Below the pieces are notes generated by a model, which was given only the letters and a program-made list of their open reading frames with translations, made no database searches and had not been told where the DNA came from. This document shows positions 1-9,579 of a stretch of DNA of 64,000 bases, in pieces. The first letter of the stretch is position 1; each line of letters opens with the position of its first letter. The DNA comes from Acidobacteriaceae bacterium (GTDB taxonomy: Bacteria; Acidobacteriota; Terriglobia; Terriglobales; Acidobacteriaceae): positions 1-64,000 of the forward strand of contig PLCS01000017.1 of NCBI GenBank assembly GCA_003134855.1. The letters run 5' to 3'. Made by a program: the position numbers and the translations under genes.

Positions 1-309
1 GCCGGTGCGCGCCTCAAGAAATTAGCTCGGGCGGATACTTCTGCGCCGCAAATCACTCGCAACCGGCTCGCTCAAGCCCCTCAAGTTCCAGAACGAACGT
101 CCGGCTCCACGACGACAGGCAGGAATCGCCAAACTAGAGTAGTGTACCGGTTTTTGGGGCAGCAGGTCAACGTGGCCATTCTCCGGGGGTGGGCCGCACG
201 GAACTCACCGGCCAAATCGGATCCGGGCGATGCGAGGGTGCAATTCGTTTTCCCTTGACATTCGACAGGAGCGAGTGGCAATCTATTGTCGAATGTCAAG
301 GGGAAGAAA
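1..309. other. left-edge region without a supported gene
   Basis: One plus-strand frame is open from base 1 to a TGA at 256-258, so the tail of a gene cut by the window edge is possible. I do not recognise its translation and other frames are open too, so no gene is called. The right part holds the promoter and operator region of the PadR gene. Confidence 0.4.
252..302 (+). promoter_or_regulatory. 16-bp perfect inverted repeat, probable PadR operator
   Basis: The arms at 252-267 and 287-302 are perfect inverted copies of 16 bases separated by 19 bases. The left arm contains a consensus -35 hexamer TTGACA (255-260); the right arm runs into the ribosome binding region of the PadR gene starting at 310. 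PadR proteins bind inverted repeats as dimers and often repress their own operon, so autoregulation is the likely role. That is an inference from position. Confidence 0.6.
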
Positions 310-654
310 ATGCCACCATCGACAGATCTTTTGCAGGGAACACTGGATTTACTGATTTTGCAAACGCTGGCTCTGGAGCCGATGCACGGCTGGGGTGTGG
401 CCCAGCGCATTCAGCAGGTCTCCAAAGAGGTATTGCAGATCGGGCAGGGATCGCTCTACCCGGCGCTGCACCGGCTGGAATACAAGGGATGGATTCAGGC
501 CGACTGGGGGAGTTCGGAGAATAACCGGCGGGCGAAGTTCTACGCGCTGACGGCAGCCGGCAGGAAGCAATTGGAGACGGAGCTGGAGAGTTGGGAGCGG
601 CTGTCGGCGGCGATCGCTTTGGTGCTGGGGCAGAGTGCGGAGGCGACGGCATGA
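310..654 (+). CDS. PadR family transcriptional regulator
   Basis: This 114-residue protein has the PadR winged-helix pattern: an N-terminal LLQGTLDLLILQTL segment, MHGWGVAQRI, the GSLYPALHRLE recognition helix and wing, then a short C-terminal dimerisation helix (PadR subfamily 2 size). ATG 310 is preferred over ATG 286, because 286 lies inside the operator and 310 follows an AAGGGGAAG ribosome site. Its stop TGA (652-654) overlaps the ATG of the downstream permease (ATGATG at 651), so the two are co-transcribed and translationally coupled. It probably represses the operon in response to a toxic or membrane-active ligand. The ligand cannot be read from sequence. Confidence 0.9.
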   Translation: MPPSTDLLQGTLDLLILQTLALEPMHGWGVAQRIQQVSKEVLQIGQGSLYPALHRLEYKGWIQADWGSSENNRRAKFYALTAAGRKQLETELESWERLSAAIALVLGQSAEATA

Positions 655-3311
655 TGAAACAATGGTGGACCCGATTGCGCTTTCTGGTGCTGCGCCGGCC
701 CCACGCTGAAGTGGACGAGGAACTCCGGTTTCATGTGGAGCAATCAATAGAGGCCAACATTGCCGCGGGGATGACAGCGGCAGAGGCGCGGCGGCAGGCG
801 CTGATCGAATTTGGCGGTGTCGAGCAGGCGCGGGAGCAATGCCACGAGCAGCGACCGGGCTGGTGGCTGGGCACGGTGGCGCAGGATGTGCGCTATGCGC
901 TGCGCGGCTTCCGGCGCAATCCCGCTTTCACAATCACCGTCATTGCCACGCTGGCGCTGGGCATCGGAGCGACCACGGCGGTCTTCAGCGTGGTGGACCG
1001 GATTCTTTTTCGCAGCCTGCCCTATGCGCACGATGACCGGATCGTTTCGTTTGGGCTGGTGCAATCGCTGGAGAAGCAGGAGTTCACGCTGGGCGCTTTC
1101 TTTTACGAGTGGCGCGACAGTCAGAGGCCATTTGCGGCGGTCACCTTCGAGCGCGGCGTGAGCACTTGCAACCTGACGGAAACCAATCCCGTGCATCTCA
1201 GTTGCGCGCAAGTGGCACAGAACTTTCTGCCCACGCTGGGCATCTCGCCGGTTTTGGGGCGCAATTTCCTGCCGGAAGAAGACCTGCCGAATGGACCAAA
1301 AGTTGCGTTGATTTCCGATGGGCTGTGGCTCAGCCGTTTCAATCGCGATGCGGGCGTGCTGGACATGAGCATCGAAATCGATGGGCATCCGGTGCGCATC
1401 GTTGGCGTGCTGCCCAAAGACTTTGAGATGCCCCGGCTTCAGCCAACCGACGTTATTTTTCCGGCGGCCTTGGACGTAGCCGCGCAGCCCACCATCAATA
1501 GCGGCCTCGGCTATCCGCTGTGGGCCTTTGCCCGGCTCAAGCCCGGCGTCAGCGTTGCCCAAGCGAAGGCCGAGCTGGAGCCGCTCTTCCTGCATACGCA
1601 ACAGTGGATTCCACCGCAGATCCGCCAGGATTTTCATCTCCAGGTTCGTTCCATCCGCGACCGGCAGATGCAGGATGCCTATCTGGTTGCGTGGATGCTG
1701 CTGGGGGCGGTGCTGGCCGTGCTGCTGATTGCCTGCGCCAACGTCGCCAGCCTGTTTTCGGCGCGCGGGGCGGCGCGAGAGCGGGAGTTGGCGGTGCGCT
1801 CCGCACTCGGGGCGAGCCGCGGACGGCTGATCCGCCAGACCCTGACAGAGGCGATTCTGCTGGCTATTGCCGGAGCTGCCGCCGGATGCGCGCTGGCGGA
1901 GATTTTGCTGCGCATCTTTGTTGCCATCGCTCCCACGAGCGTTCCTTTTCTGGCCCAGGCGCGGCTCGATCTGCGCATCGTCTTGTTCACCGTGCTTGTC
2001 TCGCTGCTGTGCGCCGCTTTGTTTGGAATCCTGCCCGCGCTCGAAAAGCCCAACGCGATGGCCTTGGTTGCGCGGTCCACGCGATCCGGCGCGCAGGCCC
2101 GGTTGCGACGCGTCCTGGTGGCGGCGCAGATCGCCGTCAGCGTGGTGCTGCTCTCCGGCGCGGGCCTGCTGGTGAAGAGCTTCTGGAATCTTGAACAACA
2201 GAGCCTGGGAATCGAGACGCGGCACGTTCTCACGGTTCGTGTTCCCTTGAATTGGGAGCGTTACACAACGGATCAGTCCCACCTCGATTTCTTTACACGC
2301 GCCGAAGCGGCTCTGCGCCGCCTGCCCGGCGTCACCGCCGTTGGCATGAGCGACTCGCTGCCTCCGGACGGGAACAGTTGGCACAACGGCGGGCGTTTCG
2401 ACGAGCTATTTGTCGCTGGCCGCCCGCGCACCCCGGCCGGAACCGGGGGAACCGTGGTTGAGCGCTCGGTCACGCCGGACTACTTTAGAGTTCTGCAAAT
2501 TCCCATCCAGGAAGGAAGAGGCTTTACGGAAGAGGAACGCGGTTCCAGCGGTGATTTCATGATTCTCAGCAAGCTGCTGGCCGCGCGGCTTTTTCCTCAG
2601 GGCGACGCCGTCGGGCAGCACATACAGCTTCCCACGTACCAGCCCTATTTTGCCTTGAACGGGCCGGTCTACACCGTCGTAGGAGTGGCCGGCAATGTGA
2701 AAAACGCCGGGCTCACCGGCCAGGACGATCCCGAGTACTATACACTGCGCCATAATCGCGGCGAGGAGTGGAGGGGACACTGCGTTCTGCTGCTCGAAAC
2801 CGCGCTCCCGGCCGCGGTGGTTGCGCCGTGGGTGCGGTCGCAGATCGCGCAACTCGACGCGACCGCGCCAGTGGAGATCGAAACGCTGCACGAGCAGGTA
2901 AGCCAACTGGCCGACCGGCCGCGCTTCGAAACGGCGCTGCTGGGCTTCTTCGCCTTTTGCGGGCTGCTGATGGCGGTGATCGGGTTGTACGGCGTGATCG
3001 CTTTTATGGCCGCACAGCGAACGCAGGAGATTGGCGTGCGCATGGCGCTGGGCGCGACACGGGTGGATATTCTGCGGCTGATCGCCGGGGAAGGCATACG
3101 GCTGATTGTGTTGGGCGGGGTTATGGGCCTGGGAGCGGCGCTGGCTGCGGCGCAGCTGCTCAAGAGCCTGCTCTACAACGTGGGCACGCACGATCCGCTG
3201 GTGTATGCGGCGGTTGCGCTGCTGCTGGCCGTGGTGGCTCTCATGGCTACGCTGATTCCCGCGCGGGCGGCGATGTGGGTTGAGCCGGTTGAGGCGCTGC
3301 GCTTTGAATAA
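651..3311 (+). CDS. ADOP family ABC-type permease
   Basis: An 886-residue integral membrane protein of the acidobacterial duplicated orphan permease type. It has a soluble prefix helix domain (about residues 1-70, with EEARRQAL-like AEARRQALIEFGG), then two MacB-periplasmic-core plus FtsX units. The conserved cytoplasmic loop appears twice: ERELAVRSALGASRGRLIRQ in the first half and QEIGVRMALGATRVDILR in the second, the hallmark of internal duplication. No ATPase is encoded nearby, as is usual for the family. MacB/FtsX permeases move lipoproteins, peptides or drugs across the envelope by mechanotransmission. The start at 651 overlaps the PadR stop; a longer frame from 591 exists but would overlap PadR more and lacks the coupling start. 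Confidence 0.92.
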   Translation: MMKQWWTRLRFLVLRRPHAEVDEELRFHVEQSIEANIAAGMTAAEARRQALIEFGGVEQAREQCHEQRPGWWLGTVAQDVRYALRGFRRNPAFTITVIATLALGIGATTAVFSVVDRILFRSLPYAHDDRIVSFGLVQSLEKQEFTLGAFFYEWRDSQRPFAAVTFERGVSTCNLTETNPVHLSCAQVAQNFLPTLGISPVLGRNFLPEEDLPNGPKVALISDGLWLSRFNRDAGVLDMSIEIDGHPVRIVGVLPKDFEMPRLQPTDVIFPAALDVAAQPTINSGLGYPLWAFARLKPGVSVAQAKAELEPLFLHTQQWIPPQIRQDFHLQVRSIRDRQMQDAYLVAWMLLGAVLAVLLIACANVASLFSARGAARERELAVRSALGASRGRLIRQTLTEAILLAIAGAAAGCALAEILLRIFVAIAPTSVPFLAQARLDLRIVLFTVLVSLLCAALFGILPALEKPNAMALVARSTRSGAQARLRRVLVAAQIAVSVVLLSGAGLLVKSFWNLEQQSLGIETRHVLTVRVPLNWERYTTDQSHLDFFTRAEAALRRLPGVTAVGMSDSLPPDGNSWHNGGRFDELFVAGRPRTPAGTGGTVVERSVTPDYFRVLQIPIQEGRGFTEEERGSSGDFMILSKLLAARLFPQGDAVGQHIQLPTYQPYFALNGPVYTVVGVAGNVKNAGLTGQDDPEYYTLRHNRGEEWRGHCVLLLETALPAAVVAPWVRSQIAQLDATAPVEIETLHEQVSQLADRPRFETALLGFFAFCGLLMAVIGLYGVIAFMAAQRTQEIGVRMALGATRVDILRLIAGEGIRLIVLGGVMGLGAALAAAQLLKSLLYNVGTHDPLVYAAVALLLAVVALMATLIPARAAMWVEPVEALRFE

Positions 3312-3346
3312 AGACTTGCGCTCCAGGGTAGAGGTCCCATCTTCGC

Positions 3347-4024
3347 TCAGGGCCGCGCCGGGAGGACGTAGAAAAGAATGCCGAAGTAGTGACTGATGCT
3401 GCCGGCGAGCACAAAAAGATGCCACAGGGCGTGAAAGTAGCGTAGGCGGTCCAGCGCGAAAAAGATGATGCCCAGTGTGTACGCCACGCCGCCCGCGCCC
3501 AGCCACATCAACCCGTGCCAGCCGAGGGTGTGAATGAGCGGTACCACCGCGACGACTATGAACCAGCCCTGCCCCAGGTAGACCAGCGCCGAGGCCAACT
3601 CGAAGCGGTCCACGGCAAAGCTCTTGACGACAACCCCGGCGATGGCCAGCGCCCACTCGACGCCGAAGAGCGTCCAGCCCACCGGCCCGCGCAGCGTAAC
3701 CAGGCAGAAGGGCGTGTAGGTTCCGGCGATGAGCAGGTAGATGGATGAGTGGTCGAGGATATGAAAGACGTGACGCGCGCGCGTCCGAACCAGCGAGTGG
3801 TAGAGCGTGGAGCAGAAGTAGACCAGCACCAGCGTTGCGCAAAAGACCGAGCAACTGACCACCTGCCACGCCGAACCGCGCGTGGATGCGGAAATCAGAT
3901 AGACAGAGCCGAGAATGGCCAGCAGCGCGCCGATGCCGTGCGTGATGGCGTTGGCCAGAATGTCGCCGAGAAGGTAGGTTGCTTGCTCCGCTTGCACAGA
4001 TTGATGATAGCGCCGGGGGCGCAC
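3347..4024 (-). CDS. hemolysin III family (PAQR-like) membrane protein
   Basis: A 225-residue protein with about seven transmembrane segments. It shows the PAQR/hemolysin III signatures: STLYHS (residues 72-77), DHSSIYLLIAGTYTPF (91-106) and a C-terminal pair of histidines in FHALWHLFVLAGSISHYF, which together form the likely metal site. The family includes YqfA/TrhA, linked to membrane fluidity and lipid homeostasis; true haemolysis is doubtful for most members. The start is a GTG at 4024 with a poor ribosome site, so the N-terminus could begin at GTG 3997. It faces the ADOP gene tail-to-tail. Confidence 0.85.
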   Translation of the reverse strand: MRPRRYHQSVQAEQATYLLGDILANAITHGIGALLAILGSVYLISASTRGSAWQVVSCSVFCATLVLVYFCSTLYHSLVRTRARHVFHILDHSSIYLLIAGTYTPFCLVTLRGPVGWTLFGVEWALAIAGVVVKSFAVDRFELASALVYLGQGWFIVVAVVPLIHTLGWHGLMWLGAGGVAYTLGIIFFALDRLRYFHALWHLFVLAGSISHYFGILFYVLPARP

Positions 4025-4050
4025 CCTCGCTCGTTAAGAATCGCTGGATG

Positions 4051-5076
4051 TTATGGACGGAATTTGCGCAAGGCTCCCTCAAGCGCGCTCTCATAAGTGT
4101 CGATGAGCTTATCCCAGGAGGCATTCGCCTCTTCGTCGATTTGCTTGCGCCGCGGGTCTGCCTCGAACCATGCAATCGTTCTCTGAATCCCCTCAGCAAA
4201 CGGCACTTTGGCGCAGTAGCCGGGGACAAAGCGCTTGATCTTGCTGTTATCGAAGACAACGCTGACGGCTTTATCCCCGGTGAGGCTGCCCAGTTCATCC
4301 GGCAGGCAAGCGCTGATAAAATCCGACGCAATGTGAACGAGCTGCGGCTCGACGCCCGCGGCTTGTGCAGTGATGCGATAGAACTGATCCCAGGTCATTG
4401 CCTCGTCGCTGGTGATGTGGAAGGCGTGGCCGATGGCTTGTTGATGGCCCAGCAAGCCCACCAGCCCCTGCGCAAAGTCGCTGTTATGCGTGATGACCCA
4501 GAGCGAGGAACCGTCGCCGGGCACGATGAGCTTCTTGCCGCGGCGCATGCGATCGACCGCCGTCCAGGGCTTCAGCCAGCTATTGACCGCGAGGGGAATC
4601 TGCGTGTCGCCATAGGTCAGGGAAGGACGCACAATCGTGATCGGAAAGCCCTCTTCGCGATAGGCCTTCATCAAACGATCTTCACAGGCGATCTTGTCGC
4701 GCGAATACTGCCAATAGGGATTGGCCAGCGGCGTCGATTCGGTAATCAAATAATGCCCAACCGGCTTTTGATAGGCGCTCGCCGAACTGATGAAGATGAA
4801 TTGTCGCGCGCGGCCGCGAAACAAGCGAATGTCCCGCTCCACATCGGCAGGCGTGAAGGCCGTCCAGTCCACCACCGCGTCGAAGGATTGATTGCCGAGC
4901 GCCTCGGCCACGGCCGCCTGGTTTGCAATGTCCGCCGTGATAGTGCGCACATTCTCCGGAAGATCGACAGTATGCTGTCCCCGCCTCAGCAGCGTGAGTT
5001 CAATGCCCCGCTCCGCCGCCAATCGCGTCGAAGCCGTACTGATAATTCCGGTGCCGCCAATGAAAAGAACCTTCAT
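4051..5076 (-). CDS. NAD-dependent epimerase/dehydratase family (extended SDR)
   Basis: A 341-residue soluble protein starting MKVLFIGGTGIIS, a Rossmann dinucleotide-binding motif (GGTGxxS, residues 7-13), followed by a run typical of atypical extended SDRs related to CSP41/isoflavone-reductase-like proteins. YQKP (with LISSASAY just before) replaces the textbook YxxxK active-site motif, so catalysis is uncertain. The ATG follows GGAGGCAGC at good spacing. It is the only gene between the hemolysin III gene and the divergent ADOP gene; 235 bases separate it from that gene. Substrate unknown; nucleotide sugar epimerisation is one possibility. Confidence 0.8.
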   Translation of the reverse strand: MKVLFIGGTGIISTASTRLAAERGIELTLLRRGQHTVDLPENVRTITADIANQAAVAEALGNQSFDAVVDWTAFTPADVERDIRLFRGRARQFIFISSASAYQKPVGHYLITESTPLANPYWQYSRDKIACEDRLMKAYREEGFPITIVRPSLTYGDTQIPLAVNSWLKPWTAVDRMRRGKKLIVPGDGSSLWVITHNSDFAQGLVGLLGHQQAIGHAFHITSDEAMTWDQFYRITAQAAGVEPQLVHIASDFISACLPDELGSLTGDKAVSVVFDNSKIKRFVPGYCAKVPFAEGIQRTIAWFEADPRRKQIDEEANASWDKLIDTYESALEGALRKFRP

Positions 5077-5311
5077 GCTGCCTCCATAGAAGACAATTTA
5101 TCAGGAAGGATCGAACTGCCGTGGCGGCTGGGCTGGAATCGTTCCTGTCCGTTAACGGACACCCCGCGGTGAATCCGGACACCCAATCCGCTTCGCCCGC
5201 GCCTGCTGGTACCCGCAATCCGCTTTGTTACCATCAAGTTAAAATTTCGACACTTTGGCTGACGAATTGCATCTCTCTTCCCTGTAGACCCATTGCCTCC
5301 GGAGGCCGTCC

Positions 5312-7753
5312 ATGAGTACCCTGCTGCAGGACCTGCGATTCGCTCTACGCGTAATGCGTAAATCTCCCGGATTCGTGATCGCCGCCGTTTTGACGCTGGC
5401 GCTGGCCATTGGCGCAAATGCCGTGGTCTTTGCCGTCTTGAATGCGCTCATCCTGCGTCCGCTCAATGTGCCTCATGCGGAGAGCCTCTATACGCTTGAG
5501 CACGGGAGCAATAAGGACCAAGATGCTTCGTATCCCGACTATCTTGATCTGCGCGATAGCAACCGTAGCTTCGATGGTTTGATTGCTTATATTCTTGCGC
5601 CGGTGGGACTCGATACAGGCAAGAATTCGTCCCAGGCCTGGACCTATGAGGTAACCGGGAACTACTTCGACGCTTTGTATATTCAGCCGTATCTGGGCCG
5701 ATTCTTCCACAGCTCCGATGAGCATGGCCCCAATAGCGCTCCGTATATCGTGCTCAGCTATGCATATTGGCACAGCCATTTTCAGGACGATCGCGGCGTG
5801 GTGGGGCGTGTGGTCCAGGTGAACAAGCATCCATTCACCATCCTCGGCGTAGCGCCGCCTGAGTTCCACGGGACTTTGCTGTTTTTCTCCGCTGACATGT
5901 GGGTGCCGATGGTCGACCAGGAACAAGTGCAGGGGTTCAGCACACTGAACTCGCGCGGTGATCGCTTTGTTTTCATGGTGTTGGGACATATCAAGGCGGG
6001 GGTCACACCGGCACAGGCAATCGGCGATTTGAACTCGATTGGCGTCCAACTTGAGAAGAGCTACCCCAAAGACGATGCCAATTTGACCTTTTCGCTGGCG
6101 CGTCCGAGCCTTGCCGGCGACATGTTAGGGCCCGCGGTGAAGGGCTTCATGACGGGAATGATGCTGCTGGCGGGGTTGATACTGCTGGCCGCCTGCGCCA
6201 ACCTGGGCAGCCTGTTTGCGGCGCGCGCCGCCGACCGTTCCCGGGAGATTGCGCTTCGGCTCGCACTAGGTTCCAGCCGCAGACGCATTCTGCGCGCAGT
6301 GTTTACCGAGGCTGTGTTGATTTCACTTGCCGGAGGGGCCGTGGGACTCCTGGGCAGCATTGTGCTATTGGGCGAACTGAGCAGGTGGCAGCCGATTCCG
6401 CAATTTCCCCTGTTTATACCTGTGAGCCCGGACGCACATGTTTATCTTGTTGCCTTGTTGTTGGCTTTGGCTAGCGGATTCCTCTTTGGCGCGGTTCCGG
6501 TGAGGCAGATACTACGCGCCAACCCCTACGAGGTTGTAAAGGCGGGTTCATTGGGCATCGTTGCAGGCAATACCGGGCGGCGAATTACCCTGCGAGACGT
6601 GTTGCTCGTGGTGCAGATTGCGATCTGCGCCGTGCTGGTGACTTCATCTTTGGTGGCCGTGCGCGGGCTGGTGCGCTCCATGCACAGCAACTTCGGTTTT
6701 GAACCGAAGAGCGCCATGGTGGTGGATGCATCTCTCAACATGGCCGGTTACAGCGGCGAAAGAGTGACGGAGATGCAAAGGCGCATGATCGATGCACTGA
6801 AGAGTATCCCCGGCGTAAAATCTGTCGGATTCATAAGTGAAATCCCCCTGGGAGGGGGCGGAATGACCGAGGATGTTTTTGCCGACCAGACGACCGACCT
6901 CAAGCCATCGAATGCCGCTGCCAACGTTGTGAAATTCAGCATTTCACCTGAGTATTTTCATACGGCGGGTACGTCGTTGCTGCAGGGCAGGAGCTTCTCT
7001 TGGGATGACAATTACAATGCGACGCGCGTGGCAGTCGTCAACAAGTTATTTGCGCAGCGGGTCTTCGGGTCCGCAACCAACGCGATGGGTAGATTTTTCA
7101 AGATCGAGGGTGGAACACGCGCGCAAGTGGTGGGAATTGTCGAAGACGGAAAATACTTTAGGCTGACCGAAAATCCGAAGCCGGCGATCTTTCTCCCATT
7201 CTTGCAATCGCCCACCATCCAGACTTGCCTGGTGGTGCGCTCGGAGCGCGACGAGACACAACTTGCGGCAGCCATCCGGAGTACGCTGCGGGAGTTGGAT
7301 GCCAGCCTGCCTTTGAACATTCAAACCTGGACTCAGGGACTGGACATCGCTCTATTTCCTTCGCATGTGGCCACTGTGGCGCTGGGTGTGCTAGGCGGAA
7401 TGGGCGCAATGCTGGCGATCACCGGCATCTTTGGAATGGCCTCGTACTCGGTGAGCAAGCGGCTGCGGGAATTGGGAATTCGCATTGCCCTGGGCGCGCA
7501 GCGCAAGGAAGTGTTGCAGGTAGCGTTGGGACGGCCATTGAAGCTGCTGGCCATCGGTTCGGCGGCTGGCTTGATCCTGGGATTGCTGGCCACGCGGGTG
7601 CTGGCTCTCATCGTCTATCAGGCGACGCCTCGCGATCCGCTGGTGCTGGGTGGCGTCGTTCTCGCGATGATGCTGCTTGGTCTGGTGGCTACCTGGATTC
7701 CAGCGCAGCGCGCGCTGTCGGTGGATCCTTTGATCCTGCTGCGCGAGGAGTGA
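5312..7753 (+). CDS. ADOP family permease lacking the prefix domain
   Basis: An 813-residue duplicated orphan permease. Unlike the other three ADOPs here it starts directly at LLQDLRFALRVMRKSPGF, without the 60-70 residue soluble prefix, and has no PadR partner. First membrane helix about residues 20-40. The FtsX loop occurs as REIALRLALGSSRRRILR in the first half and RELGIRIALGAQRKEVLQ in the second. The C-terminus ends in the typical SVDPLILLREE. The ATG at 5312 has GGAGG at 5301-5305. No ATPase is adjacent, so a partner must be encoded elsewhere or the protein works without one. Confidence 0.9.
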   Translation: MSTLLQDLRFALRVMRKSPGFVIAAVLTLALAIGANAVVFAVLNALILRPLNVPHAESLYTLEHGSNKDQDASYPDYLDLRDSNRSFDGLIAYILAPVGLDTGKNSSQAWTYEVTGNYFDALYIQPYLGRFFHSSDEHGPNSAPYIVLSYAYWHSHFQDDRGVVGRVVQVNKHPFTILGVAPPEFHGTLLFFSADMWVPMVDQEQVQGFSTLNSRGDRFVFMVLGHIKAGVTPAQAIGDLNSIGVQLEKSYPKDDANLTFSLARPSLAGDMLGPAVKGFMTGMMLLAGLILLAACANLGSLFAARAADRSREIALRLALGSSRRRILRAVFTEAVLISLAGGAVGLLGSIVLLGELSRWQPIPQFPLFIPVSPDAHVYLVALLLALASGFLFGAVPVRQILRANPYEVVKAGSLGIVAGNTGRRITLRDVLLVVQIAICAVLVTSSLVAVRGLVRSMHSNFGFEPKSAMVVDASLNMAGYSGERVTEMQRRMIDALKSIPGVKSVGFISEIPLGGGGMTEDVFADQTTDLKPSNAAANVVKFSISPEYFHTAGTSLLQGRSFSWDDNYNATRVAVVNKLFAQRVFGSATNAMGRFFKIEGGTRAQVVGIVEDGKYFRLTENPKPAIFLPFLQSPTIQTCLVVRSERDETQLAAAIRSTLRELDASLPLNIQTWTQGLDIALFPSHVATVALGVLGGMGAMLAITGIFGMASYSVSKRLRELGIRIALGAQRKEVLQVALGRPLKLLAIGSAAGLILGLLATRVLALIVYQATPRDPLVLGGVVLAMMLLGLVATWIPAQRALSVDPLILLREE

Positions 7754-8067
7754 ATCGCTTTATTGAAAAAGTAGATGTTGGGAAAGTGTGCGAAATCCCA
7801 AGTCTCAAAGTCGAGTCTTCGGAACATCGAGTACTCTCATGCGTTCGGGAGCAACACTCCTCCGAGCAAAACGAGAGTGGAGCGATCTGAGCAGCTGGGC
7901 CTGCGTTGCGATACAACATAGTGTCCAGGAGACATCACCGCAAAACGCATGACAAAAAGCGCTTTACCAAGATTTGCCATCTAGAAGCATGCTCCATTAG
8001 GATGGTGGAGGTCAGCCGGGCAATTTACAGGCTTGATTGCGATTTTTGGAACGATAGGAGATTCACC
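7754..8067. other. xylA upstream intergenic region
   Basis: This 314-base gap contains no credible gene. A frame open to xylA begins at 7906, but its translation is unlike the family and lacks a ribosome site. The gap contains a LacI-type palindrome at 7956-7965 and the AGGAG of xylA just upstream of 8068. Confidence 0.5.
7956..7965 (+). promoter_or_regulatory. LacI-family-like palindrome upstream of xylA
   Basis: The sequence AAAGCGCTTT is a perfect 10-bp palindrome centred on CG, the core typical of LacI/GalR operators. It lies about 100 bases before the xylA start, so it could mediate sugar-dependent control. No LacI regulator is encoded in the window, and a 10-bp palindrome may occur by chance. 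Confidence 0.3.
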
Positions 8068-9399
8068 ATGGCCGAAACAATCTTTAGCTCTTTCGAAACA
8101 GTAAAGTACGAGGGTCCTTCCAGTCAGAAGGCCCTCGCCTACCGCTGGTACGATGCTGACCGGGTCGTACTCGGCAAGCCCCTCAAGGATCATCTGCGCT
8201 TCGCGGTCGCCTACTGGCACTCGCTGGCGATGCGCGGAGGCGACCCTTTTGGCTCAGCCACCTTGCAGCGTCCGTGGTTTGCCGCCGGCGACCCGATCGC
8301 TCAGCACAAGGTGCAAGCCGATGCGGCCTTCGAGCTCTTCCGCGTCCTCGGCCTGCCCTTCTTTTGCTTCCATGACGCCGACATCGCGCCCGGCGGCGAC
8401 ACGCTTGCCGAGACCCTGAAGAACTTCCACACCATGGTGGATTACTTTGAAGAAAAGATGAGCAAGTATTCAACCAAGCTGCTGTGGGGAACGGCGAACC
8501 TTTTCTCCCATCCGCGGTTTATGGCCGGCGCATCCACCAATCCCGATCCCGAGGTCTTCGCCTGGTGCGCAGCGACGGTGAAGAATTGCATGGATGCCAC
8601 CAAGAGGCTCGGTGGCTCGAATTATGTGCTCTGGGGCGGACGCGAAGGTTACGAGACTCTGCTGAACACTAACATGAAGCAGGAACTCGATCAGATGGGA
8701 CGCTTCATGAACCTGGTTGTGGAATACAAGCACAAGATAGGCTTTGAAGGCCAGATTCTGATCGAACCCAAACCAAAGGAACCGACAACGCACCAGTACG
8801 ATTTTGACGTCGCGACGGTGTATTCATTCCTGAAGCGCTACGGCCTGGAAAAGGAAGTCAGGGTCAATATCGAAGCCAACCATGCCATGCTGGCCGGACA
8901 TACGTTTGAGCATGAGATTTCGACCGCGGGCGCGCTGGGAATCTTCGGATCTCTGGACATCAATCGCGGCGATGCGCTGCTGGGCTGGGACACCGACCAG
9001 TTCCCGAACGAACTTTGGGCGATGACGATGAGCATGTATCACGTCATCAAAGCCGGCGGCCTGACCAAGGGCGGGTGCAACTTTGACGCCAAGGTGCGGC
9101 GCCAGAGCTTTACCGCCGAGGACATGGTCCATGCCCATGTGGGCGGCGCCGACCTCTGTGCTCGCGCATTCCTGACGGCTGCCAAGTTGATTGAAGACGG
9201 CCGGTATGATGCGATTCTCGCCGAGCGCTATGCCGGCTGGAAGTCGCCTGAGGCGGTTGCGATGCTTGAAGGCAAGGTCTCGCTGGATCAGATCGAGGCA
9301 GCGGCTCTCAAGAATGGCATCAATCCTAAACCTCGGTCCGGCAAGCAGGAGCAAATCGAGAATCTGCTGGCTCGCCTGATCTATACAGACGCTCTTTAA
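8068..9399 (+). CDS. xylA: xylose isomerase
   Basis: A 443-residue enzyme that interconverts D-xylose and D-xylulose (and glucose/fructose) in the cytoplasm. The family-defining [13 protein letters not shown] holds the catalytic His 102 and Asp 105; the metal-binding EPKPKEP motif lies near residue 230 and GHTFEHE / GSLDINRGD follow, all intact. Length is that of class II xylose isomerases. ATG 8068 follows ATAGGAG; the frame extends upstream to 7906 but those residues are unlike the family. No xylulokinase (xylB) is adjacent. The gene is monocistronic, ending in a strong terminator at 9438-9471. The GH31 enzyme at 39.7 kb could supply xylose. Confidence 0.97.
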   Translation: MAETIFSSFETVKYEGPSSQKALAYRWYDADRVVLGKPLKDHLRFAVAYWHSLAMRGGDPFGSATLQRPWFAAGDPIAQHKVQADAAFELFRVLGLPFFCFHDADIAPGGDTLAETLKNFHTMVDYFEEKMSKYSTKLLWGTANLFSHPRFMAGASTNPDPEVFAWCAATVKNCMDATKRLGGSNYVLWGGREGYETLLNTNMKQELDQMGRFMNLVVEYKHKIGFEGQILIEPKPKEPTTHQYDFDVATVYSFLKRYGLEKEVRVNIEANHAMLAGHTFEHEISTAGALGIFGSLDINRGDALLGWDTDQFPNELWAMTMSMYHVIKAGGLTKGGCNFDAKVRRQSFTAEDMVHAHVGGADLCARAFLTAAKLIEDGRYDAILAERYAGWKSPEAVAMLEGKVSLDQIEAAALKNGINPKPRSGKQEQIENLLARLIYTDAL

Positions 9400-9437
9400 T
9401 TAGGGCGACTTGATCTGAGACACTGGCACTGTTTTAC

Positions 9438-9471
9438 GAGCGTCCGGGAATTAGATCCCGGACGCTCTTTT
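9438..9471 (+). terminator. intrinsic terminator of xylA
   Basis: A perfect 12-bp stem (9438-9449 with 9456-9467), a 6-base loop and a TTTT run (9468-9471) lie 39 bases after the xylA stop. The loop and T-run favour termination on the plus strand. Confidence 0.85.
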
Positions 9472-9579
9472 CACGAAACGGCCATGAAACGAGCGCGATT
9501 CTATATCGACGCGATCTTCGTTCAACCGCCGGGGCGGATTGCCTTATCAGAGATTCCAGTAATCCTGCGGGCCAAGCGC

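Noticed and set aside
1-258. Truncated gene at the left edge
   Set aside because: One frame is open, but neither product nor start is recognisable and it runs into the operator.
744-2384. Long minus-strand frame opposite the first ADOP
   Set aside because: Antisense to a certain gene; composition and lack of ribosome site mark a shadow. The same holds for long opposite frames at 2406-4331, 11129-12319, 12410-13342 and 32215-33705.
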